DNA of 20,958 nt from Treponema sp. (GTDB lineage Bacteria; Spirochaetota; Spirochaetia; Treponematales; Breznakiellaceae). The notes below the pieces were generated by a model. That model did not search any database. It saw nothing but the letters and a program-made list of their open reading frames with translations, and was not told where the DNA came from. Below are positions 1-6,319 of this stretch, piece by piece. Made by a program: the position numbers and the translations under genes. Positions within the stretch are counted from its first letter, which is position 1, and every line of letters begins with the position of its first letter. The stretch spans positions 1 through 20,958 of the forward strand of contig JAISYA010000043.1 of assembly GCA_031270205.1 (NCBI GenBank), written 5' to 3'.

Positions 1-201
1 AATTGATTTTTTCTGGGCGTTACGCTACGAAGTAAACCGTTACTTCCACAAAAACTGGATTTCGCTGTTCCTGACTGTCTCCGGCCACCCTCCTGACGGT
101 TGAAATCGGAATTGCTGCCTCCCTCCTTCGCGCCCTTTGTGGTTTTCTTCTTCATCTATCCTCTGTTCGTGTTTTCCGTGTGGTTCCTGGTTTCTCCACT
201 C
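1..201. other. Window edge, no confident gene
   Basis: This stretch lies beyond the E2 stop codon. The plus strand is open from base 2 to a TGA at 101-103 and would give an aromatic-rich 33-residue tail, so it could be the 3' end of a gene entering from outside the window and converging on E2. The minus strand also has an ATG-started frame running off the edge from about 155, but its Lys/Gly/Ser-rich composition looks non-coding. I see no terminator hairpin with a T tract. Neither frame can be judged without the neighbouring sequence. Confidence 0.3.
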
Positions 202-1524
202 CTATACGACGATCAGCAGGGGCGATTCCAGAATATCCTTGATGTTTTTAAGGAAGAGCGACGCTCCGGCGCCGTCCACAACGCGGTGATCAAAGGCCAG
301 GGAAAGCCCCATCTTTTTGCGGTTGACTACTTGCGCACCCTGGAGTTTCAGTTCGTCTTCCACGGCGCAGACCCCAAGAATGGCCGCTTCGGGGGGATTG
401 ATAATCGGAGTAAAGGCGTTAATGCCGAACATGCCGATATTGGACACGGTAAAGGTGCCGCCGCTCATTTCATGGGGGGCGAGTTTCCCTTCCCGCGCTT
501 TGGCGGCAAGGCCCGCCGCCGCCGCGGAAAGTTCCGCCAGGGAATACTCCTGGGCATGGTGGATAACCGGTACCAGAAGGCCCCGCCCGGTTGCCACCGC
601 CATCCCCAGATTGACGGAGCCTTTGTACACAAGGGTATCTCCGTCCAGCGTCGAATTGATTTGGGGATTGGCCAGAAGCGCCCTGACCGCCGCCGCCAGG
701 ACAAAATCGTTGATGGTGATTTTCGCTTTCGCGCCGGAAGCGGCAAGATCGTTGTTTAATTCCTCCCGCAGTTCCAGCAGGCGGGTAAGATCCGCCCGTA
801 TATGCAGTGTAACTTCCGGTATGGTCCGCCGGCTTTCGCTCATGCGCTTCCCGGTGACGCGCTGGATATTTGTAAGGGCTACACGGGTGTCGGGGGGAGC
901 GGCCGCTCCGGCCGTCCGGCGGGCGCTTTGCCCCGCCGCCAGGTCGGCGCTGAAGATTTTCCCGCCAAAGCCGGAACCCTGAACGCCGTCCAGGGAAATA
1001 CCTTCCGCTGCGGCGATGCGTTTTGCGAGGGGGGTCGCGGCAGGCGCGGATTTCAGGGCGGATTCGACATCAGAGCGGGTAATCTCGTGGTATTTACCGC
1101 CGGGGACAAGGGCGGATAAATCAACGCCTTTTTCTGTAGCCAGCGCCCGCGCGGCGGGAGTTGCCCGGATGCCGCCCGAAGCGCCGGCTTGCGCCGCCGC
1201 GTTAGGCGCGGTTTTGGCCGCCGGCGCGGGAACGGGGCCGCCCCCGGAATTTGCGACGCCGCTCCCTTCGGCGGGGACCGCTTCGCCGCTCTGCCCTACC
1301 CAGGCGATAACTTTGGTAACGGGAACGGTTTCCCCGGCCTTGCCCAAAATGGCAAGAATTACCCCGTCGTAGTCGGACTCCAGTTCCATCGCCGATTTAT
1401 CGGTTTCAATCAGGGCAACAATGTCTCCTTTGGAAACCCGGTCCCCTTCCTTAACCCGCCATTCAATAATAACGCCTTCTTCCATAGCCATGCCCGTCTT
1501 GGGCATGATGATTGAATGAGCCAT
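202..1524 (-). CDS. pdhC: 2-oxoacid dehydrogenase E2, dihydrolipoyl acyltransferase
   Basis: Core acyltransferase of a pyruvate (or acetoin-type) dehydrogenase complex; it moves the acyl group from E1 via a swinging lipoyl arm to CoA. The 440 residues show one N-terminal lipoyl domain (about 1-78) with the lipoylated lysine at K43 in ETDKSAME. An Ala/Pro/Gly-rich linker follows, then two peripheral-subunit-binding motifs in tandem (about 120-157 and 163-195). The catalytic domain (about 212-440) has the HxxxDG active site at H413-D417-G418 (HRVVDG). The start is supported by AAGGAG nine bases upstream (minus strand). It is the last gene of the E1 alpha-E1 beta-E2 operon and is separated from E1 beta by a 107-bp structured repeat. 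No E3 gene lies in the window. The substrate (pyruvate, acetoin or another 2-oxoacid) cannot be fixed from the sequence; pyruvate is the default. Confidence 0.93.
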   Translation of the reverse strand: MAHSIIMPKTGMAMEEGVIIEWRVKEGDRVSKGDIVALIETDKSAMELESDYDGVILAILGKAGETVPVTKVIAWVGQSGEAVPAEGSGVANSGGGPVPAPAAKTAPNAAAQAGASGGIRATPAARALATEKGVDLSALVPGGKYHEITRSDVESALKSAPAATPLAKRIAAAEGISLDGVQGSGFGGKIFSADLAAGQSARRTAGAAAPPDTRVALTNIQRVTGKRMSESRRTIPEVTLHIRADLTRLLELREELNNDLAASGAKAKITINDFVLAAAVRALLANPQINSTLDGDTLVYKGSVNLGMAVATGRGLLVPVIHHAQEYSLAELSAAAAGLAAKAREGKLAPHEMSGGTFTVSNIGMFGINAFTPIINPPEAAILGVCAVEDELKLQGAQVVNRKKMGLSLAFDHRVVDGAGASLFLKNIKDILESPLLIVV

Positions 1525-1536
1525 GCGCTCTCCTTA

Positions 1537-1643
1537 TAAAACCGCAAAACGCGGAGCATTTTGCAAGACGTGGACTTTCCACCGGAAAGTTTGGAACCCG
1601 TATGTCTTTAGCCTGCTGTTAAACAGGTTCCCGAACCAGTCAA
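1537..1643 (-). repeat. 107-bp structured repeat, copy A
   Basis: This element is about 91% identical (10 substitutions by eye, no indels) to copy B at 3703-3809. Read on the minus strand it begins TTGACTGGTTCGGGAACC and fills almost the whole gap between the E1 beta stop and the E2 ribosome binding site. It even supplies the E1 beta TGA stop (1642-1640). Two compact stem-loops are evident: ACTTTCC/GGAAAGT (7 bp, 3-base loop) and GCAAAATGC/GCGTTTTGC (9 bp, 3-base loop, one G-U pair). An outer GGAACC/GGTTCC pair encloses a TAAA-loop hairpin that is weaker here than in copy B. Substitutions against copy B in the 9-bp stem keep pairing. Function unknown. Confidence 0.85.
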
Positions 1644-2623
1644 AGCAGGGATTCAATTGCGGCGCGAATCTTTTCTTCAGTGGGAACAACCTGGGCTTCC
1701 AGATGAGGATTGTAGGGTATGGGCACGTCCAGTCCGCCCAGCCGGCGTATGGGAGCATCCAGGTAGAAAAACGCGTCGCTGTCCGCAATCACGCTGGCAA
1801 TCTCCGCGCCGTAACCCCCGGTCTGGGGCGCTTCGTACACAATGAGGCAGCGGCCGGTTTTTTTGACCGAATCGAACAGGGCTTCTTTATCCAGGGGAAC
1901 CAGGGTACGGATATCCACCACTTCAACATCATAGCCCCTGGTTCCCGCCAGTTCTTCCGCCACTTTAAGGCAGCGGGGAACCATACGCCCGTATGTAATG
2001 ATTGAAAGGTCCTTGCCGTTCCGCTTTACATCGGCCTTGCCCAGCGGGATGGTATAATCCTCACCTGGCTCGGGAACCGGCCCTTTGGTCCGGTACAAGA
2101 GTTTTTGTTCGAGAAACACCACCGGATTGGGATCGCAAATCGAAGCCTTCAAGAGGCCCTTTGCATCATAAGGGGTGGAAGGGATAACCACCTTTAATCC
2201 GGGGATGTTGGTTAGCCAGGCTTCGGGGCTTTGGCTGTGCTGTTCCGCCGCTCCCGTGCCGGAGCCTCCGGGCGCGCGGAGCACCATGGGAACGGAGCCC
2301 TGGCCGCCGAACTGGAAGCGGTTTTTCGCCCCCTGGTTGATAAGCTGTTCCATTGCCAGGGTGATAAAATCGCTGAACATTATTTCGATAATGGGGAGCA
2401 GGCCCGTCATGGCCGCGCCCACGGCGCACCCGGTGATGGCCAGTTCCGAAATCGGCGTATCCAGCACCCGGCCGGGGCCAAATTCCTCAAACATGCCGCG
2501 GGAAACGCCGAAAGCGCCCCCGTACACTCCCACATCTTCACCTAACAGGATGATACGTTCATCCTTCCGCATCTCCTCGCTCATTGCCTCTCTGAGGGCA
2601 TCCGCGTAGGTTATTTCACGCAT
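1640..2623 (-). CDS. pdhB: 2-oxoacid dehydrogenase E1 beta subunit
   Basis: Beta subunit of the thiamine-diphosphate E1 component, forming an alpha2beta2 heterotetramer with the upstream gene product to decarboxylate the 2-oxoacid and acylate the E2 lipoyl group. The 327 residues match the usual length. The N-terminal pyrimidine-binding domain has the cofactor-activating glutamate E29 (LLGEDVGVYGG), the EIMFSDF and HSQSPE segments of this family follow, and a transketolase C-terminal domain (about 200-325) includes VDIRTLVPLD. The ATG is preceded by AAGGAG six bases upstream. It starts 15 bases after the E1 alpha stop, so translation is probably coupled. Its stop codon lies inside repeat copy A, so that repeat abuts the coding end exactly. 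Confidence 0.95.
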   Translation of the reverse strand: MREITYADALREAMSEEMRKDERIILLGEDVGVYGGAFGVSRGMFEEFGPGRVLDTPISELAITGCAVGAAMTGLLPIIEIMFSDFITLAMEQLINQGAKNRFQFGGQGSVPMVLRAPGGSGTGAAEQHSQSPEAWLTNIPGLKVVIPSTPYDAKGLLKASICDPNPVVFLEQKLLYRTKGPVPEPGEDYTIPLGKADVKRNGKDLSIITYGRMVPRCLKVAEELAGTRGYDVEVVDIRTLVPLDKEALFDSVKKTGRCLIVYEAPQTGGYGAEIASVIADSDAFFYLDAPIRRLGGLDVPIPYNPHLEAQVVPTEEKIRAAIESLL

Positions 2624-2638
2624 TACCGACTCCTTGGG

Positions 2639-3640
2639 TTACAGCACAAAGCCATTTTTGGGCTTCTGGTCACGGACATCGCCTGAGGCGTACACGTCAT
2701 CAAAAATCCGTTCAATGGGCAGTTCCGGCGAAGCGTTGGCAAAATCCACCGCCGCCGCAATATCCTCCCGGGCTTTTTTATCAAACCCGTCCAGCTCGGC
2801 CTCGGTAAAAATCTTTTCCTTTACCAGATATTCCCGGTAACGCTTAATGGGACATTTTTCTTTCCATGCCGCCACTTCTTCCCTGGTCCGGTACAGCTGG
2901 GAATCGCTTTTTGAATGGCCCATCCAGCGGTATGTGTTAAGCACCATGAACATGGGGCCGTTTTGCAGGACATACTCGCGGGCTTTTTTTGTTTCTTCAT
3001 AAATGGTGAGCACGTCGTTTCCGTCCAGGGCAATTCCCCTCATTCCGTAGGAAGACGCCCTGACGGAAATATCGTCGATGTGCATGGATTTGCTTACATG
3101 GGTGGACATGCCGTAAAGGTTATTGGTACAGACAAAAAGAACGGGAAGCTGCCATACCGACGCGAGGTTTAACGATTCATGAAAGGCCCCTTCGTTGGTA
3201 GCCCCGTCACCGAAGAAACTTACGGTGATATTCGGTCTTTTGAAGTATTTTTGGGACAGGGCCGCTCCGGTCGCTACGGGAATCCCTCCGCCGACCACGC
3301 CGTTGGCCCCCAGGCTGCCCACGGAAAAGTCGGCGATGTGCATACAGCCCCCCTTTCCTTTGCAGTAGCCCGTTTCCTTACCCAGAAATTCGGCCATCAT
3401 CTTGTTTATATCCATACCTTTGCCGATGGCCTGGTTGTGTCCCCGGTGGGTCTGGGCGATCATGTCCTCTTTTTCGAGCGCGGCGCAGACCCCCACTCCG
3501 GTAGCTTCTTCCCCGATGCAGAAATGGGCGGTCCCGTGAACCTTGCCCTCCACAAAAAGCCGGGCGGCAGTTTCCTCAAATGTACGGGTTTGTACCATCT
3601 TCAGGTACAGTGTCCCGTATAATTCCTTGGGCAGCGTCAT
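2639..3640 (-). CDS. pdhA: 2-oxoacid dehydrogenase E1 alpha subunit
   Basis: Alpha subunit of the E1 decarboxylase. The thiamine-diphosphate motif begins at GDG (144-146) and ends at NN (173-174), with the HRGH segment at 65-68 and the regulatory-loop-like YRWMGHSKSD near residue 240. The 333 residues match bacterial E1 alpha of the PdhA/AcoA type. The start is fixed by GAGGAGG eight bases before ATG. It is the first gene of the operon, with a good sigma-70 promoter at 3848-3820 and a leader of about 170 bases that carries repeat copy B and a second hairpin. The KGKGGCMHIAD and THRGH segments are shared with acetoin dehydrogenase E1, so pyruvate versus acetoin is open. Many anaerobic treponemes rely on pyruvate:ferredoxin oxidoreductase, so a full lipoyl complex is notable. 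Confidence 0.94.
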   Translation of the reverse strand: MTLPKELYGTLYLKMVQTRTFEETAARLFVEGKVHGTAHFCIGEEATGVGVCAALEKEDMIAQTHRGHNQAIGKGMDINKMMAEFLGKETGYCKGKGGCMHIADFSVGSLGANGVVGGGIPVATGAALSQKYFKRPNITVSFFGDGATNEGAFHESLNLASVWQLPVLFVCTNNLYGMSTHVSKSMHIDDISVRASSYGMRGIALDGNDVLTIYEETKKAREYVLQNGPMFMVLNTYRWMGHSKSDSQLYRTREEVAAWKEKCPIKRYREYLVKEKIFTEAELDGFDKKAREDIAAAVDFANASPELPIERIFDDVYASGDVRDQKPKNGFVL

Positions 3641-3659
3641 TCAAAGTGCCTCCTCAGAG

Positions 3660-3696
3660 AATAGAGTTATCGAAAACTGAAGTTCCCGAATAACTT
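3660..3696 (-). repeat. Short hairpin element, copy D2
   Basis: The plus strand reads AATAGAGTTATCGAAAACTG and continues with a partial complement ending in AATAACTT. It matches the element at 6279-6319 at roughly 80% by eye (shared AATAGAGTT, AAACTGAA and AACT blocks). The outer pairing GAGTTAT/ATAACTT and the inner AAC-TGAA-GTT give a stem-loop directly upstream of the E1 alpha Shine-Dalgarno sequence. Confidence 0.6.
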
Positions 3697-3702
3697 CCTT
3701 AC

Positions 3703-3809
3703 TAAAACCACAAAATGCGGAGCATTTTGCAAGACGTGGACTTTCCATCGGAAAGTTTGGAACCCCCGTGGCTTTAGCCCACTGTTAAATAGGTTCCCGA
3801 ACCAGTCAA
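3703..3809 (-). repeat. 107-bp structured repeat, copy B
   Basis: Second copy of the repeat at 1537-1643, same length. It lies between the predicted transcription start and the E1 alpha start codon, so it should be transcribed as part of the leader. Stem-loops: CAAAATGC/GCATTTTG with a TCC loop; ACTTTCC/GGAAAGT; and an outer GGAACC/GGTTCC (3759-3764 with 3792-3797) enclosing GTGGC-TTTA-GCC(C)AC (3768-3782). The TAAA-loop hairpin is stronger here than in copy A. It could be a mobile palindromic element, an attenuator-like leader or an mRNA processing site. Confidence 0.85.
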
Positions 3810-3819
3810 TTATACTGTT

Positions 3820-3848
3820 ATTATGCACGCTTTGCGGCGATTTGTCAA
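3820..3848 (-). promoter_or_regulatory. Sigma-70 promoter of the E1 alpha-E1 beta-E2 operon
   Basis: On the minus strand a consensus -35 TTGACA (3848-3843) is followed after exactly 17 bases by CATAAT (3825-3820). Transcription would begin near 3813, just before repeat copy B, giving a structured leader of about 170 bases. Confidence 0.75.
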
Positions 3849-3882
3849 TTGTAAAATAAAAAGCGCGGTTGTTTTACAATTG
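3846..3882. promoter_or_regulatory. Perfect 11-bp dyad overlapping the -35 box, operator candidate
   Basis: CAATTGTAAAA (3846-3856) is an exact inverted repeat of TTTTACAATTG (3872-3882), with 15 bases between. The inner arm overlaps the -35 hexamer by three bases and the rest extends upstream, where an activator or repressor would bind. There is no T tract after either arm, so it is less likely to be a terminator. The regulator is unknown. Confidence 0.5.
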
Positions 3883-3951
3883 CGATGATTCTGAATTGGG
3901 GAGAAGGGGAAGAATTGAGCCATAGCGCGCACAAAGGGAAACGGGCTTCGG

Positions 3952-4635
3952 TTATGAAATAGTTTTCCGCAGCTCGTCGGGCATGGGCGGTTTGTCCTGG
4001 CCGTAATATTTGAAGGTATCGGCGGCCTGCTGCCATTGCTCCGGTTTCAGGCAGGCTACCTTGTCGCTCATGCTCCTCGCGTACACATAGGTCTTTGCCG
4101 CTTCTTCAAGATAAACGCAGGAATACAGAGCCTCCTTCAGAGTGGTCCCTATGGCCATAACCCCGTGGCTCTTGAGAATCACCGCCAGGGTGCTGCCGGC
4201 GTTGTTTACCGTCTGGATGCCCATGTCGATACTCGCGGCGGACGAAAAAGGGCACACCTTGACCGGACCTTTGGTCGCGTTGGGAAGGGTGGTCACCACG
4301 CAGGGCAGCTCATCGGTTACCAGGCCGACCGCAGTGGCAAAAGGCTGGTGGGTATGGATCACCGCGTTGATGTGCGGCATTTTTTTGAAGATATAGAGCA
4401 GTGCAACCGTATCGACCGAAGGCGCCCGCTCGCCTTCAATGATCGTTCCCTCAATATCCATTAGCAGCACGTCGGAAGGAACCATGTCCTCATAGACCAT
4501 CCCCGACGGAGTAACCAGTATTTCGCCGGAAGGAAGCCGCAGGCTGACATTTCCCCCGGAAAGGGCGATTAACCCGTAACGGTCCAGCTTGGTACCCGCA
4601 ATTCTTACTTCTTCCCGTTCTTTTTCGTACAGCAT
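3952..4635 (-). CDS. Class II aldolase/epimerase, FucA/AraD family
   Basis: Zinc-dependent class II aldolase-fold enzyme, expected to cleave or epimerise a ketose phosphate made by the upstream kinase. The zinc histidines are in place: H94 and H96 (VIHTHQ) and H157 (KSHGV), each two residues from E. coli FucA H92, H94 and H155. The FucA catalytic glutamate (E73) is replaced by aspartate, D75 in APSVDT. This resembles ribulose-phosphate 4-epimerases (PSSDT), yet the epimerase HAD segment reads PNA here. The exact reaction is therefore uncertain: fuculose-phosphate-type aldolase or AraD-like epimerase. A GTG sits one codon before the chosen ATG; ATG is preferred because GGAGG is then seven bases away. 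It is the last gene of the cassette, 85 bases after the kinase, with a strong hairpin in the gap. Confidence 0.88.
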   Translation of the reverse strand: MLYEKEREEVRIAGTKLDRYGLIALSGGNVSLRLPSGEILVTPSGMVYEDMVPSDVLLMDIEGTIIEGERAPSVDTVALLYIFKKMPHINAVIHTHQPFATAVGLVTDELPCVVTTLPNATKGPVKVCPFSSAASIDMGIQTVNNAGSTLAVILKSHGVMAIGTTLKEALYSCVYLEEAAKTYVYARSMSDKVACLKPEQWQQAADTFKYYGQDKPPMPDELRKTIS

Positions 4636-4690
4636 CACTTTTCCTCCGTTATGCCGCCCCGGATATCCCGCCCGCGGTACATCATTGGAA

Positions 4691-4718
4691 CTGCCCGGAA
4701 ACCGGGATTTCCGGGCAG
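4691..4718. other. Perfect 11-bp hairpin after the kinase gene
   Basis: CTGCCCGGAAA (4691-4701) and TTTCCGGGCAG (4708-4718) form an uninterrupted stem with a six-base loop, starting two bases beyond the kinase stop on the minus strand. It has no T tract, so it is more likely an mRNA-stabilising or processing hairpin that sets the kinase:aldolase ratio than a full terminator. Confidence 0.6.
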
Positions 4719-4720
4719 CC

Positions 4721-6244
4721 CTATTTCATAAAGCGGTTAAATATTTCCAGGTTTACTTCTTTAAGCGCGTCCTGGAGCCTCAAATAAATATTTTTGTAAT
4801 AATCGGTATACTGTTCGTGTTTTTTCATGTCCGGCTCAAAAACCGCGCCGCTCCGGTATACGGCCCTAATCGCGTCTTCTTCATTCCGGTACAGGCCGGC
4901 CCCAATCCCCGCAAGCATCGCCGCGCCGAGCGGGGTTGCCTCGTAGAGTTCCGGTATTTCCACCGGAATCCCCAGTATGTCGGCCTTGGCCTGCATCCAA
5001 AAACGGTTCTTCACGGCCCCGCCGGTCGCCTTGATTCCTGTAACCGCTTCGCTGGAACCGGAGGTCATGGCCTCAAACATTTCCCTGGTTTTGTAGGTAA
5101 GCCCCTCCACGCTCGCCCGGATAATATCGCTCCGGCTCACGCGGTTGTTAAGCCCGGCGTAAGAACCCAAAGACGTAGGCTCTACCCTGGGCGCGGTTGA
5201 ACCGGAAAAATGGGGCAGGAAGGTGCATCCATGGGAGCCTGGCTCCGACTGTTCCGCCTCCGCCATAAGATTTTCCCAGACATTCTCATCATTGGGTTTG
5301 CCGTAGTTGTCTTTCAGCCACTCCATCATGTCGCCTGAAATTGCCGAGGAAATGCCGCACCACACGTTACGCGCCACATGACTTTCGATATAATAATAGT
5401 TATCGGTATAGGCGGTATTCACTTTGGTCATGCCCCGGACAAGCATTTCCCAGGTGCCGTTAATGTCCATCAGATCGCCGCCGGAATTGATGCTTGCCGC
5501 CAGGGCCGCGCAGATATAATCGTGCCCGCCCAGCACGACCAATTCATCCCCGGAGAGGCCCGTCTCGGCGCAAACATCAGGCAGCACTTTTCCCAATACC
5601 GTGCCGCTCTGCATCGGCTTGGGCAGGATGTGGCCGGGCAGCTTCAATTTCGAAATAATTTTTTCCGACCACGTATGGGTTTGCTGTACCATAGCGGAAA
5701 AAGTGGAAGCCATGGAGAAGTCGGTAACTTTTGCCCCGGAAAGTTTAAAGTTGACATAGTCCTCAATGAGGAGCCACTTGTCGGCCTTTTCGATAATCTC
5801 AGGCTTGTTCTGCTGCATCCACATAATACGGTAGATGCTGTTTATCACCATGGGCCTCATGCCGGTCTCGGTGAACATCTCTTTTTCGTCGATTATATTC
5901 CGTGTCTGTTCAAACTGCGGCAGGGTCCGCTGGCAATGCCAGGAAATGAGCGGGTATAACTCCCTGCCGTCTTTATCCAGGGGAAGCCCGTCCATGCCGA
6001 AGCCGGTTACCGCAATGGCCCGCAATTTCCCGCCCGCGGGAATGTCTTTGACCGATTGGGAGATTACCGTCTTGACGCTGGCCCAGACATCTTCGTGTTT
6101 CCACACACACCAGGACGGGTGGGCGGGATCGTCATTGCTTACATCAAGTTTGCAGGCGGCGCCGGCGGCCGGCTTGCCGGAGGTGTCGTAAATCACCGCC
6201 TTTACGCTGGTTGAACCAAGATCAATACCCATTAACAAATCCAT
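4721..6244 (-). CDS. FGGY-family carbohydrate kinase, FucK-like
   Basis: ATP-dependent sugar kinase of 507 residues. Features read directly: N-terminal phosphate loop with D8 (GIDLGSTS), substrate-loop D85 (GFGMDGLPLD), a YPLISWHCQRT stretch very like the L-fuculokinase YPIISWKCPRT, the catalytic base D242 (GGHDYICAAL), NGTWE, and a C-terminal ATP-binding region (TGGAVKNRFWMQ, TPLGAAMLAG). The best guess is an L-fuculose or similar ketose kinase feeding the downstream aldolase; rhamnulokinase, xylulokinase or AI-2-type kinases are alternatives. A longer open frame starts at 6313, but the ATG at 6244 has AAGGAGG five bases upstream and fits the family N-terminus, while the extension runs through the hairpin element at 6281-6318. 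No isomerase is nearby. Confidence 0.9.
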   Translation of the reverse strand: MDLLMGIDLGSTSVKAVIYDTSGKPAAGAACKLDVSNDDPAHPSWCVWKHEDVWASVKTVISQSVKDIPAGGKLRAIAVTGFGMDGLPLDKDGRELYPLISWHCQRTLPQFEQTRNIIDEKEMFTETGMRPMVINSIYRIMWMQQNKPEIIEKADKWLLIEDYVNFKLSGAKVTDFSMASTFSAMVQQTHTWSEKIISKLKLPGHILPKPMQSGTVLGKVLPDVCAETGLSGDELVVLGGHDYICAALAASINSGGDLMDINGTWEMLVRGMTKVNTAYTDNYYYIESHVARNVWCGISSAISGDMMEWLKDNYGKPNDENVWENLMAEAEQSEPGSHGCTFLPHFSGSTAPRVEPTSLGSYAGLNNRVSRSDIIRASVEGLTYKTREMFEAMTSGSSEAVTGIKATGGAVKNRFWMQAKADILGIPVEIPELYEATPLGAAMLAGIGAGLYRNEEDAIRAVYRSGAVFEPDMKKHEQYTDYYKNIYLRLQDALKEVNLEIFNRFMK

Positions 6245-6278
6245 GATTCCTCCTTCAATAAACACCGGAATACCGGCC

Positions 6279-6319
6279 AATAGAGTTGTTCGGAAACTGA
6301 AATTTCCAAACAACTCTAA
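6279..6319 (-). repeat. Short hairpin element, copy D1
   Basis: TAGAGTTGTT (6281-6290) pairs perfectly with AACAACTCTA (6309-6318); GGAAA/TTTCC continues the stem after one mismatch, with loop CTGAAA. The stop codon of the URO-D gene (TAG, 6318-6316) is part of the stem. A related element lies in front of the E1 alpha ribosome binding site at 3660-3696. Both sit in the gap just upstream of a translation start. Confidence 0.7.

Larger units (their letters stand above)
3641..3951. other. 311-bp gene-free region, leader and promoter of the dehydrogenase operon
   Basis: The gap between the aldolase stop and E1 alpha start holds, in minus-strand order: a perfect 11-bp dyad (3882-3846), a sigma-70 promoter (3848-3820), repeat copy B (3809-3703), a smaller hairpin (3696-3660) and the E1 alpha ribosome binding site. 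Nothing coding is evident. No T-tract terminator is visible for the aldolase gene. Confidence 0.7.

Noticed and set aside
2..103. 3' end of a plus-strand gene at the window edge
   Set aside because: The 33-residue aromatic-rich open tail looks plausible but is too short to support as a gene.
100..1515. Long plus-strand open frames opposite the E2 gene
   Set aside because: They are antisense to a gene with clear lipoyl and HxxxDG motifs, have no family resemblance or ribosome binding site, and are expected from GC-rich third positions.
3846..3882. Terminator for the aldolase gene
   Set aside because: The dyad is A/T-rich with a 15-base loop and no T tract, and its position at a consensus -35 fits an operator better.
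6245..6313. 23-residue extension of the FGGY kinase
   Set aside because: It is encoded by the hairpin element and the ribosome binding region; the family N-terminus starts at the ATG at 6244.
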